From assembly GCA_958510825.1 (NCBI GenBank), contig OY294049.1, forward strand, positions 8,556,001 through 8,620,000: a stretch of 64,000 nt of DNA, read 5' to 3'. The notes below the pieces were generated by a model. It ran no database searches, was not told where the DNA came from, and saw only the letters and a program-made list of their open reading frames with translations. Source of the DNA: Brachypterus glaber (lineage: Eukaryota; Arthropoda; Insecta; Coleoptera; Kateretidae). Shown piece by piece: positions 1-11,838 of the stretch (the first letter of the stretch is position 1; each line of letters starts with the position of its first letter). A program made the position numbers and the translations under genes.

Positions 1-400
1 CAAAAAATATATAAGACAAGCCGTGAAGATATGTTACGTATTTCATTATATATTATTCACAGTAAATGGTATATTGCATTTTCCCAAATACTTAAAAAAA
101 ATAATTTTCAAAAAAAAAACACATTTTTAATTAAAAAAAAATAAAAAAATATCTTTTTATTTTTATTTTTTTTATTTTCTTTTTTCGGAAAACAAAAAAA
201 AAGAACTTGATTTTTCCTAAAAGTTTCAAGTCGGTCTGATTATTCGTTCTTGAGTTATCGTGTTCACAAAAATCGTGACATCGGACGTTCGGACTGACGG
301 ACGGACAGACAGACAGACGGACATTTAAAAAAGTTGTTTATTTTTTCATGAAACAAATTTATCGAACGCAGGCGCTGTGAATTATATAATAACTAAAATT
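1..400. repeat. Interspersed repeat fragments
   Basis: The first 80 bases carry a motif (ACAAGCCGTGAAGATATG) that recurs near 8730, 21453, 36516 and, inverted, 36689. Bases 200-380 carry a second family (ACTTGATTTTTCCT, then a stretch of GACGGACAGACAG, ending near CAGGCGCTGTGAA) that recurs near 22390-22620, 39350-39430 and 60730-60960. No coding potential was seen. The class is unknown; non-autonomous DNA transposons are likely. Confidence 0.6.
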
Positions 401-779
401 ATTTTTGTTTATTTTTTTTGCTAAAAAAATTCAAATTGTTTATAGTATTTCGGGTTAATAAAAGTAAAACGTAATCATGCAGAAGATAAATCGGGAAAAA
501 AACTTTAGCGCTAGTACTAGTTGTATGTATAGAAACGAAATATCTTGGGTTTGTAGAAAAAAATAAATGTTGAAACCTATAGTAATTATTAACCCGAGTA
601 TTAACTCGGGTTAAGCGATTAATTAATTTTAAAAATTTTCTAGGAACGCTCCCCCTAGGACCCTAGGGGGTAATTCTATGACTTCGTCTCTGTTTATAAA
701 AATACTTAATTAGTTAATAATATTTTTAAGCTAATATACACAAAAATATTCGTAATCAAAAAAACAAAAAAATAATATT

Positions 780-1707
780 CTGCCCTGCTATGACAAGTAG
801 TCCTATCTGCAAATTAGATGTTTTGAGATATGGCCAGTTTTATTGTTTTTGTTTGCACTTTTTAAAAACACGTTTAAATAAATATCTCGTTTATTTCTGC
901 CTTATTTAAAATGAAAAATACGTGATATGCTTTGAAAAAATATTTATTTTTGTTAGTCATTAAGTGACACGAGAAGTGACATTTCTAGATAGGTCAGTTA
1001 GTCCTAGTAAAAGCTAAAATATCTTCTAAGACAAGTTGTCCTAACTGCAAATTGGATGATTTGCTTACCTTTGTAAATTTGCTCAGAACAACAAATAGCA
1101 TTTAATTGCACAAAAACACTTTATATTTACTGCAAATGAACAATAATTATAATTATCTCCTGATGTAAATATTTAATTTTTAGGTTATAATATTTGGCGC
1201 CAATCTTTGCTGTGGGAAAAATAAGTTGTCATATTATGGTCTGCTTCTTTAAGCAAGATAGTAAATTAAAAATCGCACAGTGAATATTTTCAAAACAGAT
1301 TCGAAATTGGACGTGCGAATATACTGCGTAGTTTATTGTATAAAACGTAACTATATTCTATACATAAACATACTATTCAAACCTGTTGTAAAAATATTTA
1401 CTGTGCGACTTTTAATTTACTATCTTGCTTGAAAAACAGACCATAGATGAATTTGTCCCATCTGAAGTAGTTAGGGCAAAATGATGATGACTTATTCGTC
1501 TAGTAAGGACTAGTTAGGACAATTTTTATTAGAAAACATTGGAAATTTTCCACATAGGACAAACATCTTAGGCTAATTTCTAGGACGGGTTTTAGATAGG
1601 TTATTTCTCTTTACTAGGAACATGAGGCTAGTGTAATGCAATACAATGGTGTGCTTATCTCAAAAAGTGATTTTTTGCAGATAGGGCAACTTGTCTTAGC
1701 AGGGCAG
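780..1707. mobile_element. Fold-back DNA element with a nested MITE
   Basis: The ends are inverted copies (CTGCCCTGCTA on the left, TAGCAGGGCAG on the right) and the similarity continues inward (GACAAGT / ACTTGTC; CCTATCTGCAAA / TTTGCAGATAGG). TATT flanks both ends (776-779 and 1708-1711), consistent with a 4-bp target duplication. A TA-flanked MITE sits inside at 1237-1443. No transposase is visible. Confidence 0.7.
1237..1443. mobile_element. TA-flanked MITE, copy 1
   Basis: The ends are TGGTCTG and CAGACCA, each flanked by TA, as for Tc1/mariner-type insertion. Subterminal inverted repeats include AAGCAAGATAGTAAATTAAA and its complement. A near-identical copy lies in Mpp10 intron 1 (11984-12198) and a partial copy lies at about 27950-28027. 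Confidence 0.8.
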
Positions 1708-1731
1708 TATTGGTAAAATATATACTTTATA

Positions 1732-2462
1732 CAGCCTGTTCCAGAACTCGCGTACCGAAATTTAAGAGGTGATTCTACATCCAAAAATATGAAAAAAAGT
1801 TTCTATAAAGGTTGGTCCGGAAATGAGTCCTAAGGGAGCTACGGCCCTTCGAAGATGACGTATTAAATGGGGAACAAAAAAAAAGCACCAATAAAATTTT
1901 AATGCTGCAGGGTGATTCTTCATTTAAAACTGAGCAAAAAAGTATTATACACCAAAACATCTAAATTTAATATTAAAGGAGTAATAGCCTTTTAAAAAGT
2001 AACGTTTTTGGTGGCACAAAATGTTACTTCCTCTTAATTGCATTTTTTTTGATAACGGTTGCTCCTACAGTGTTACACTATATGATATTTTATATGTATT
2101 TTTACTCTAGAAATCTATATTTTTTACAACAAATCCAAAAAACATACACATAGAAAAGTTTGGGGCAAAAATGTTTTAAGCCTCATATATTTTGTCCGTC
2201 TGGGCACGCCTCTGGATAAATTAAAAAAATAAATTAACAAACTTATTGCCCTTATTAATACTAGTATACATGCAAAAGCTCGCCGCTCTAGCTTAAACGG
2301 TACCCGAGTTATTAATTAAAAACCTTATTTTTATTACAATTTTAAAGGGCCCTAGATCCCTTAGGGCTCATTTCCGGACCAACCTTTATAGGAACTTTTT
2401 TTATATTTTTGGATCTAGAATCACTTCTTAAATTTTGGCATGCCAGTTATGGATCACCCTGT
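1732..2462. mobile_element. CAGGGTG-family fold-back element, copy 1
   Basis: The left arm (AAATTTAAGAGGTGATTCT and onward) matches the inverted right arm before ATCACCCTG at about 2460. Further in, GGTTGGTCCGGAAATGAG pairs with its complement. Related copies lie at 33994-34505, 51364-51987 and 53433-54067. Confidence 0.7.
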
Positions 2463-2599
2463 ATTATACTTTTACTTTTTATGGAACACTTTGATGAAAG
2501 TACTAAAAGTTTTGATAAAACAGCTTTTATCAAGGCGTTCTCTACGCCTTCCCTTTAATTGAATTACTTATTTTAAAAACCACGTCACAAACAGTAAAT

Positions 2600-2725
2600 T
2601 TTACACCAAAATTTATAGTAAATTTATAGTATATTTATAGTATATTTATATATTTATAGTATATTTATAGTATATTTATAGTAAATTTATAGTATATTTA
2701 TAGTAAATTTATAGTAAATTTTACA
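2600..2725. repeat. 11-12 bp tandem repeat (TTTATAGTAWA)
   Basis: About ten imperfect units of TTTATAGTAAA or TTTATAGTATA run head to tail. The block is bounded by two copies of TTTTACACCAAAATTT. This is simple minisatellite DNA without coding potential. Confidence 0.8.
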
Positions 2726-4099
2726 CCAAAATTTTTTTTATGAAACACGTTTTCAAATATTTTATAAATGACTTTTTTATTTATCTACAAAACATAAATA
2801 TTGTTTACATCAATATTACAATTTTAAATGTGTTTAATATTTTATAAAAAAATAAATATTTTACGTATTTAAGTTGCTTTCACAATAAACAAAAAAAAAG
2901 TTTTATGATAAGTAGAAGAAAAAATCAATAACCTAATTATTTATTAATGTAATAAAAAAAAATAACCAAAATCCAAATCCAAAATAGTACAATGATACAA
3001 TGTTACAATTTTAAACAAAAATATAAAACCTATTTATGCACAAATTGTAAGCTTTTAGGGACGGTGGTGTTTTGTGACAATGTTGGATACATATTATGTA
3101 AAAATCCTTTTATTTAAACGCTGGTCTTACGTTGTTTTTAAAAAATAAAAATCTTTATAAAAGGAAAACCGTAAGACAAATTAATTTTTTACACGAACGA
3201 TGTTATTTTTTACAAAGAATAAAATTCTGTAAAAACTCTATTTCAATTTTTTTTTGGACTTGTTTTTAAAATAAGTGATTTAGTTCTAAAGCAACTTTTA
3301 CTTTGAAAATATTAAAGCTCAGTAAAAGGTGCATAGCACAAGGCGTTTTCTATCTTTCACTTGATATTAGGTATAATAATTTTAATTATACTAAAAAGAA
3401 CGGATTATTATTTAAGAATCTCAATTTTAAATTTTTTGAATATTGTGCAATATTTTTATATTTTTTGTTACGTTTAATTATAAATACGATTTAAAAGTAT
3501 ACTCAAAGGTTGTTATATATTGAAAGCATTCCAGAATATTGTCGCTATTTTAACTTTACTTGCTGTTTTAGACATAGGAACTATTATTGTTAATTATTAA
3601 TAATTAATTAATTATTATTATAAAATTGTTTAAAGTACTTATTAAGTAGGTATTTACTAATTCACTTTACTTAATGAAAAACTACAAGAAAAATAAAATA
3701 AAAGAGGAAAATTGATTTTAGGAAATAAAAACAAATATTTTTGTTGTAATATTTATTAATTTTTTATTGAAATTAATTGTTAATCTAGTCTTTAGTTGTT
3801 AAATCTTGCCTTAATTTTTTCATTTTTCTAATTTATGCAATACATTAAAATATATAATATTTTTATATAAGATTATTTGTTTATTTTAGTATGAAATTAT
3901 GAAATTTCTACCAATGATCAATAATTATCGATTATAATCTAGGGATTATAAGAAGAATATAAGATTATAGGAAGGAGAAAGTCTATTTTTTTAGAAATAT
4001 TGCACTAAAGTCCAAATTTAGTGTCTCCTTATTCTATTTTGATTAAAATAGTCTGCCTGTTAAAATTATAACGCCTATAGGGATTCTGGGATCTATCAA
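2726..4099. other. A+T-rich intergenic DNA, no gene seen
   Basis: I see only A+T-rich sequence without a convincing exon, RNA gene or bounded element on either strand. The short open frame at about 3303-3494 has no recognisable content or splice context. Confidence 0.4.
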
Positions 4100-7000
4100 T
4101 TAATATGTTGCACTACAGTTTAAATCCCCCGTAAAAGTGTCCGTTTTTGCAAAACCATCTTGATCCACACAATATTTAACATTTCTTGACATGCTTTTTT
4201 GAGTTTCTTCATAACTACCAATTGGGTTGCATTGTTTATTATGGTGGTATATTACAAAATCCCTTGCACAGTCTAAAAAAAAATATTAGTAAAAACTTAC
4301 ACCAAATCAACCAAAAAACCAAACCAAACCACCGTTAACGTAAACTAATTAACCGACAATAGATACACGCAACCACAAAATATCGGCAACGTTGCAATGA
4401 GTTGTGACATTCACCCGCATCTTGCCTAAGCAGTAACTGGCGACCGATAATTTTTTTGCTCCACATGAAAATAAATCGTTATTAAAATTTGCAAAATACA
4501 AAGCTTTTGCCTATAAACTAATAAAAAGACGTCACAGTGGCGTGTAATTTGTTGTTTTACTAATATCTCCAGAAATACTAGTGCTACGAAAAAAAAAATG
4601 GTGATCACCTTTTTTATGATAAATTATATTATTTTTTTATCCATACCAAAATGAAAACCGAGAAAAGTGAAAAAATCGAAAAAAAAACTGAAAAAAAATC
4701 TTTTAATTTTAGAGTTAATTATTTAAAGTACAAAAAAATTACCAGATTTTGGTTTTTACATAAAATTTGTATTTTTACCACATTTAGCAAATAAATTATA
4801 TTTTATTTATAAAAAAATATGTATGTTAATAAAAAAAATTAAAAAAAAACTACTTATGTACTAAAAAAACTTTTTAAATTATTTTTTTAATGTAAATTTG
4901 TTTGCTGGATCCAAAAATGCGAAAATATACAGGGGTTGCCATTAAAAAAATAATAATAAAAAGTGCAAAAAAATAATTTAGTAGGCCATTTTGTAGCCCT
5001 TGTTAAGAAATATAAGCTAAAAAAACTTTGCTTTGACTGAAAACAATCCCATTTTAGGGGGTGTCCATGGATTGAAACACCCGGTGTATATACATTTTTA
5101 AGATGTATAATGAAAGACCTTTTATACGATACCCAACTCAATAGGGGTCTTTAAAAAATATATACCTTGACTAGATTCTTGCTAAAGCTAAGGCTCTATT
5201 ATCTAGACCTTTAGTTAATGCAAATGTAATTTCTAATCCGAATTTCAGACTGTGGCTAGAGCACTAGATAGGTAGGTTTGTTAGGGTAGGTGGGTAGTTT
5301 GAGTGGTTGTGTAATATGTAATCTACCTACCTACCTACCCTGACAAAGTAGTGAGTTACTCAGTCGCAGTGTGTTCTTTTTAAGAGACGGATGTGGCCGA
5401 TTAGGCGGATTTACTCCTGCAATAGCCTTGCTATCGTAGATATGCACAGGACTTGATTTATTTTATTTTATGTTGTTTCGTAAAATTATTCCTTCAGTTG
5501 TAAAGTTTTAAGTGAATCTTGAATATTTGTGGTTTTTTAATACGTGATGTTAAATTTTAACGTGGAACTGTTGAATATGTAAAGACAATTTTTTTTATAA
5601 GTTGGCGCCTGCGCAAATATTACTACAGAGTGAGACGGTTTTGCGTAGGCGAAAATTATATTAGATTGAGCTGGCAAATTATCCTATGGAAAATTCCATT
5701 ATTGAAATTGGAATTGGAATAAAGTACTGAGAATCGGTACCCTATAAAAAATATCGTATTGAAACGTATTAAAACACATTCAGACGATTCCAAATACGTA
5801 TTAAAAATTATTTTTCAATACATATTTGGAATCGTCTGTGTTTCAATTCGTTTCAATATGACATTTTTTACAGGGTAGTGCTGCAGCATACTTACTACAA
5901 TTAATGGACTCTAAGGGCTGGTCAGGCTCGATTGAGTAACTCGTAGATGTCCCATCTTTATTTGTGCAAAAATATTTTCCTTGGTTCCATTTGAAGTGCC
6001 CATAGGAGCCGTCGTCATCGCATTTTACAAACTCAAAATTCAAAACGTCTACTCCGTGCCATTTTAGTTTCTGGCCAATCTTGTACTGAGCATACAATCT
6101 ACTATCGCAAATTCGGAGGTAACTTTTACCGGTTTTTGAAACATCATCTACATAGTAAATACGGATTATTGAAAAAAATACTGCTGCCAACAAAATAATA
6201 CTTATTTTATTATTCCATCAATCTATTTTCTAACCATCGTGCTTGAGACATACAAGTCTTTAACTTGCTACCATTCAAAGTCTCCAGACTAGGAGAGGTA
6301 TGAGTAGTTTTCTACATCTAGCAATAGATGACGCACAAGTCTACATCAATCTAATAACTATATTCCTTTTGCGAATAAAGTCTAAAAACGTTTTCTTAAT
6401 CAGCGTGCAGAGTTGACTCTTGGCACTGAAGAGGGCCAGCAGCAGGAAACTGTTAGTCTACCAATATCACTCTGTATGATGATTAGAAAATAGATTGATG
6501 GATTAGTAAATTAATATTTTATAATTTTGTTTAAAATTAAAAATTTCTGTCCTTACTAAAATAATACTTTCCCCTAGACTACTCTTCTACGCTAGAATGC
6601 AGTAACTCCATTTGTCGCATAGCAGCGTTTTCAAAATATTACAGAGTTGGCGAGAAAAGGATGCTATGCGACAAATGGAGTTACTGCTTTCTAGCGTAGT
6701 AGGGCAGTATAGGCCTAGGTTCATTAAAATCAAAAACGAAAAAAAAAAATAAAAATGATTTCCAAGATTAAAAAAAAATTTCACTACCACCTAAGTAAGT
6801 TGACATTACTTAATCAAAAAGCCAACAGTAATGTAAAGTACTATATCAAGCACACTTAGTAGTGATAGATGAAGTCAATAGAATCAATACAAACTAAACC
6901 GTAACTAGACAGAAAAAAACATTTACCGCTAAAGGACACGAAGTGTCCGACACTCCTTACCTAAGGGGAACACCAAGACACAAAACTACTATTCTTAATT

Positions 7001-10000
7001 TTATAGAGTGATTCCATAAAAAATGATTTTTTAAATTGTCATACATATAAATGTAAAAAATATTATCAATAGAATACGATTTTAAGTCCTTAGTGAGAAA
7101 AACGTAATGCGCTACTCGTAGGTAAGTTTTTTTTCTGTCTTCGGTCGTGTTTATGGACCTCAGCTCCGCTTCGGTCCACAAAATACGACCTCACACAGAA
7201 AAATTCACTTACCTCTACTAGAAGCGCAAATAACTATTTTCAAAAAAAGTTTATTTTTTCGTAAAACGAAAAATAAATTAAAAAAAAGGTTTTTGAAAAA
7301 AATTGTTTTCACCCCATTTTACCTCCTTACCCCAATCCGATTTTTACCAAAAACAATCCCAGCCTAGAACTTTGGATAATCAATCTATAGGTCCATATAT
7401 GGTCCAAATTTGAAGTCGTTAGCTCGAAGCGTTCTTAAGTTATTGTGGTCACAAATATTCCGGACAAACAGACCGACAGACAGTTTTTACGGAAATCATA
7501 TTTTTTGAATATAAAACGTCGAGAAACGTAAAAAAAGCAGTAAAAATTTTTCGAATTTTTTTTACTAACGCAAGACTTTCCTCGGGGAAAGTAAAACTTA
7601 AACATAGAAATATGTTTTATGTGCTTCAGATATTTTGGACAGGCATTGATTTAAATTATTACAATTTTTGTAACTTACAGCAAGGCAGCTTCTTCATAGC
7701 CATTTCCGGAACCACTGGTGATACTAGATCACCAGTTTTGGGTTCAGCACACCAACATTGGCCATCATTACACTGTAATGGCTCATAGTTACCCATAGTG
7801 TCGCAGTGCAAAGTAGTGTATGACCTTATTCCCGCTGCAATAAGATCTGCTTTTTTTCTACTACATGCTGAAAAATGTATAAATTATGGAAACATAGGTG
7901 CGTTTTGCGCAAAATTTTATATGAGAACCTAATTTACCTCATGACTTTATTCGCTGAACTTAAGGTTTTGAAGTAGTGGCAGACCGGGTAATGCCAGTGG
8001 GTATACCCAGTCCGCCACTGTAAGTTAGTATTTATAATTCCAGTGGGTTGATAGCTGATCTGGAATAACCCATAAATAGAGAAAATAATAAAATATCTTA
8101 CCACAAGTTATGTCATTATATTGTTGGTTTGGAGCTTCTCCGAAAATTCTGTTGCCTTTTGCATCAAAGCAAATACATCTAAAATTATTTTATACTGATT
8201 CATTATTTTATATTAATTAAGGACCTAATTAATATTCTGTCCAAAATATTTATTAAAAATTAAAATTAGATATATTTTAGAGTATACTCTAAAATACACT
8301 ATATACTGCACTAGTGCAGTATTTGAGTATTTTTTGTACTGTACAAAATATACAGTAGGGTGTCCATGACCTGATTTTACTGATTTTAATATATAAGTTA
8401 TATTCATAAATTAGGATAATTAAGTAATATTTTCAATTTATTTTCCCCTCTACAAATTTTCTATAAACTAAAAATGCAAAAAAAATACACTGGCGGAAAT
8501 AATGTTAGAACGACTTCACCTATAGGTTTGAAAAAAGGTACTTATGGGCCATTTTTTACAAGATTTATACCTTCCATCCTTGCCTCCTTTACATTGCTTG
8601 GGCGCCCATGAGCCGTCGTTCAAACATGTTGGTTTAAATTTTAACGCTGAGTAATAAGTGTTTCTAAAATCCGTAGTATTGGCGTAATAAATCATGCAAG
8701 AACCTAAATAAAGAAAGAGAAAATATAAAACAAGCCGTGAAGATATGTAATGCTATGCATTTCATTATATACTATTCACATTAAATGGTATATCGACCAT
8801 GAACTTGCAATATCTCCTAAGTGTGAAATGTCAAAATTTTCAGGAGCGACTAAAAACAGTTCTTAGAGTTCCGTTTACTCTATTTTTCATATTTATAGTA
8901 ATATAAATAAAGGTGTAAGGTTACTTATTGTCCCTAAAGATGTTTTAGTCTTACATTTAAACTATTCTAACTTATATTGTATACTACATGTAGTTAGGAG
9001 CCTCCTAATAGGAGGTATTGGTCAAAAATGTCAGTTAGGAGGTATTGCATGTTCATTAACGATATTGCATTTTCCCACATACCTGATAAAAAAATATGTT
9101 TTCAAAAAAATTAAAAATAATAAAAAAAAAATCAAATTTTTGTTATTTTTTTTTGCGAAAAACAAAAAAAAAATAAAAAAAATATTTTCGAAAAAAAAAA
9201 CTTTTTTTAAGAGATTTTTTTTTTTGAAAAACAACAAATTAAAAAAAAATAAAAATTAATAAAAAAATAAGAAAGAAATATTTTTTTTTCTTTTGCGAAA
9301 AAGGAAATGATTTTTTTTAATGAGCGCTTTCATTTTTAAAAAAGTTTAACCTTTACTTTTAAAATTGGTAGAATTGATCCTAAAAGTAGTTTTTTCTGAA
9401 AAGTTTACGTTAATCGAAATGTATGCAAATTAAAACGAATTAAATTTAAATAGCAAATGCAAGTTAAAACAGGTTAACTAATTGAAACGAATTGAAACGG
9501 ATTAATATTGATATTTTTCTGCAAATAGAAATAATTCAAACTAATTCAAACGGGTTAAAAATATTTTTTATCCGTTTGAATCTGAATTTTTTTATAGGGT
9601 AAATTTCATCGAAAAAAACGGTTCGACATAATACTTCAAACAATACTATAGTATACTATAGTAGTATGGTTTGAAGTATATTTAGTTATAACTAAATATC
9701 ACTAGAATTTGCCCTAACCCAGCCGACATTAATACGTCGGCCGACTTATGACCGACCGTCCTATACCGACGAATTCTTAATCGGTCCGACGTTGGACCTA
9801 AATCGATAGGAAACCTCGGGAGATGGTCTTCCGATTTCCGATTATCCGACCATCAAGCGACGTCGGCCCGACATTGTAAACAAAAATTCTACGTCGGTCC
9901 TACGCTTTGCCGACGTTAGCTGGCGATGATTATTTACCGACGTTTAACCGACCGTCGGCGTTACCACTGAAAACGATAATTAAAAAAATCTACGTTTTGC

Positions 10001-11398
10001 CGACGTTACCTAGCCGATCATCAGTTGCCTACCCAGGTAGCAAAATAACATGACATTCACGAGAAAGCCACGTTAATATGTGACATGTGATGTTAAGATT
10101 GTAGTCTCATTTAACAAGAAGTTAGCATGGTGGGGATGTCCTAAGTCCGCCCCTAATAACATCACACAATGACATCCCGAAAATAACGTGTTTGTGACAT
10201 CATAAATCCACATTCCTGTTATATCTAATAATATTATCTTATGGATGCCGTTACTTGTACTTTAATATTTAAATAATATCCTAGGATATTAGCTTTTTCT
10301 AAATAAAACCATTAAAAACGCTATAACCCTATAAAAAAAATCGGATTTAAAATCAATCAGTAATTGAAACAATCACAGATTGAAACAAATAGATTCTAAA
10401 TACGAAATTGCTGATTAAGCGGAGAATATATTCCTTTAATCTGTGTCCGTGGTCTTGAGAAGCCCGGCAGAGCCCCCTATCCATTGGAAATCGTATAATG
10501 TGTATACAATTTCCTTATAATAATTTACTCTATCAACATCATCTTATATCGATTTTTTTGCTTCGAACGTCGGTGAGAAGCAAAATAACATGGCATTCAC
10601 GTGAAAGCCACGTTAATATTTGACATGTGATATATTCACAGCGTTGGTAAATATTTGTTATTAAATAACATGGTTTTCACGTCTCACCTGTTACATTGCA
10701 AATGTGATGTTAAATACATGTTATTTTTCAATATTATGTGATGTTATGATTTAGTTTAAAAATACACCCAAAATTGATGTTAATTTCTTGTAATATAACA
10801 TCCCTTGCTACCTGGGTACGTTTATCCGATCATCGGCCAACGATTATGCGTTTGCTGGGAAGGCCCCAATTAAAAATTAAAAAACTTGATAAAATTCAGG
10901 TGGACCAGTTAACCTTGTGGCTCAGTTAATCCCGACTTCCCCTACGTATTATACTATTCTAGCGCAGATAGTATAAAAAGGCTAGCCTTAATCTTATTTT
11001 AGCAACAGGTAGGTATACCTATATGGACTTTTCAGTGGGGCAATTACCTACCTTTGTCTATTGCACAGTGGCATACATTGTTGCTACAATTTGAACAAAT
11101 ATATCCAGGATCACATGGCTTACTTGTCTCATCACATTCTTCTAAAAAATGTATTAAATTTGGTATTTTTTTCTAAAGTTTTAAAAATTAACTTACGTTC
11201 TGTGGAAGATGTATATTTTGTACATAATGGTATGCAGTTATCGCTTTTTTTATAGAAAAATGTATCTGTTTCAGTTGCTTGATTTATACAGTCTGTCTGT
11301 GAGAAATCTGTGATTAGTTTAAATTTGCAAGTGTCCACACTTTGCGTTTTTATATAGAACACTTTTAATAAAATTACAAATAAAAATATAATCTTCAT
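4100..11398 (-). CDS. Secreted thyroglobulin type-1-like repeat protein, 7 exons, 371 aa
   Basis: Exons on the minus strand are 11398-11197, 11141-11052, 8703-8571, 8178-8102, 7867-7679, 6147-5896 and 4272-4100. Each has AG/GT borders, the phases agree, and the total is 1116 nt. The start gives a signal peptide (about residues 1-20, MKIIFLFVILLKVF) with no later membrane segment, so the protein is probably secreted. After a Cys-rich N-terminal part come Tg1-like modules: exons 3-4 give a CLNDGSWAP..QC..RCICFD pattern, exon 5 gives CDTMGNYEPLQC then QCWC, exon 6 gives CDDDGSYG then YFCTNKDG, and exon 7 gives CNPIGSYEE then YCVDQDG. Tg1 modules are disulfide folds, some of which inhibit cysteine or aspartic proteases (thyropins). 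Inhibition here is inference. The later modules have lost the canonical CWCV, so they may be degenerate. The acceptor of exon 6 is the least certain border. Several MITEs lie in its introns. Confidence 0.8.
5740..5875. mobile_element. Short palindromic MITE in intron 6 of the Tg1 gene
   Basis: The ends are CCCTATAAAAAATAT and the inverted ...ATTTTTTACAGGG, each flanked by TA (5738-5739 and 5876-5877). The centre is a strong hairpin with arms CAGACGATTCCAAATA and its complement. The element lies 19 bp downstream of the exon 6 splice donor (exon end 5896). Fragments with a similar CCCTATAAAAAAA end occur near 9590 and 10327. Confidence 0.75.
6213..6507. repeat. Fold-back repeat with arms ATCAATCTATTTTCTAA
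   Basis: The outer arms of about 25 bp (CCATCAATCTATTTTCTAA near 6215 and its complement near 6484-6502) face each other across about 240 bp. It lies in intron 5 of the Tg1 gene, just upstream of exon 6. The adjoining TACTGCTGCCAACAAAAT at about 6176-6196 matches the ends of the element at 43841-44296. Confidence 0.6.
6575..6712. mobile_element. GCAGCGTTTTC-core fold-back, arm type A, copy 1
   Basis: The arms CTACGCTAGAA, GCAGTAACTCCATTTGTCGC and ATAGCAGC are mirrored on the right, ending in TAGGGCAGTATA. The core is GCGTTTTCAAAATATTACA. A second arm-A copy lies at 29160-29297 and arm-B relatives lie at 29733-29873 and 38195-38312. No coding capacity. Confidence 0.7.
7210..7600. repeat. Interspersed repeat, copy 1 (partner at 56850-57090)
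   Basis: The sequence CCGATTTTTACCAAAAACAA, through a GACAGACAG tract, to ACTAACGCAAG and TCGGGGAAAGTAA is repeated in the same orientation at 56850-57090. It lies in an intron of the Tg1 gene. The end structure is unclear; a non-autonomous transposon is likely. Confidence 0.6.
9718..10859. mobile_element. CCCAGC-ended fold-back element, host of a nested MITE
   Basis: The left end CCCAGCCGAC and the right end ...GCTGGG are inverted, and the similarity continues inward through CGTCGGCCGA and its relatives. The interior is unusually CG-rich for the window, with many CCGACGT/ACGTCGG words. A second element (10032-10816) is inserted inside. All of it lies in the third or fourth largest block of intron 2 of the Tg1 gene. 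Confidence 0.55.
10032..10816. mobile_element. CCCAGGTAGCAA MITE with TA duplication
   Basis: The ends are CCCAGGTAGCAA and TTGCTACCTGGG, flanked by TA at 10030-10031 and 10817-10818. Two subterminal direct copies of AAATAACATGRCATTCACG with GAAAGCCACGTTAATAT follow (about 10045 and 10582). No transposase is seen. Inserted in the element at 9718-10859. Confidence 0.8.
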
Positions 11399-11838
11399 AA
11401 TTAGGCACCTATATTTACTTTATAAATACAATTGAACATTAATAATAGATTTATAATTGATAAAAATAATCTATTTTATATCTGTATCAATTTTAATAAT
11501 TACTGATATGTAATTTTGAGAATTATTTGCTCAGAATTTAAAATTTTATCAAAAAAGTGCTTAGCATAAGCCTTAAGCCTGGTGTGTATTTTATCCATTA
11601 TGTTTTCGTATATTTTTAGAAATATTAAAAAAAAAATGATATGCATTTAAATCATATGTTGGCAACCAATTATACAAGTAAATGTTTAATCGGTTGCATT
11701 TGGAACAAAGGAACTATTTAAGAATTATTATGGTTTGAACTACAGATTAAAAACCATAATGTTCAGCTATGACGTTTACATAACCTTAAAAATATCCATG
11801 TGTTGTGTTTTGAAAGTTTGCAAATGTAACCTGTTAAA
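11399..11838. promoter_or_regulatory. Shared 5' interval of the Tg1 gene and Mpp10
   Basis: The two start codons are 440 bp apart and point away from each other. The interval must hold both 5' UTRs and probably both promoters. I see no convincing TATA box or named binding site. Confidence 0.4.

Noticed and set aside
4887..5141. 84-codon minus-strand frame in the last intron of the Tg1 gene
   Set aside because: No domain, no splice sites that fit the gene and a composition like the surrounding repeats.
5210..5345. GGTAGGTAGG / CCTACCTACC inverted repeat as a regulatory site
   Set aside because: It is a simple-sequence palindrome in an intron; nothing indicates a bound factor.
6148..6193. Extension of Tg1 exon 6 up to 6193 with a TTG start and signal-like residues
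   Set aside because: There is no ATG in frame and a stop lies just upstream. The sequence is an intron/transposon end (TACTGCTGCCAACAAAA). The AG at 6148-6149 gives the correct phase.
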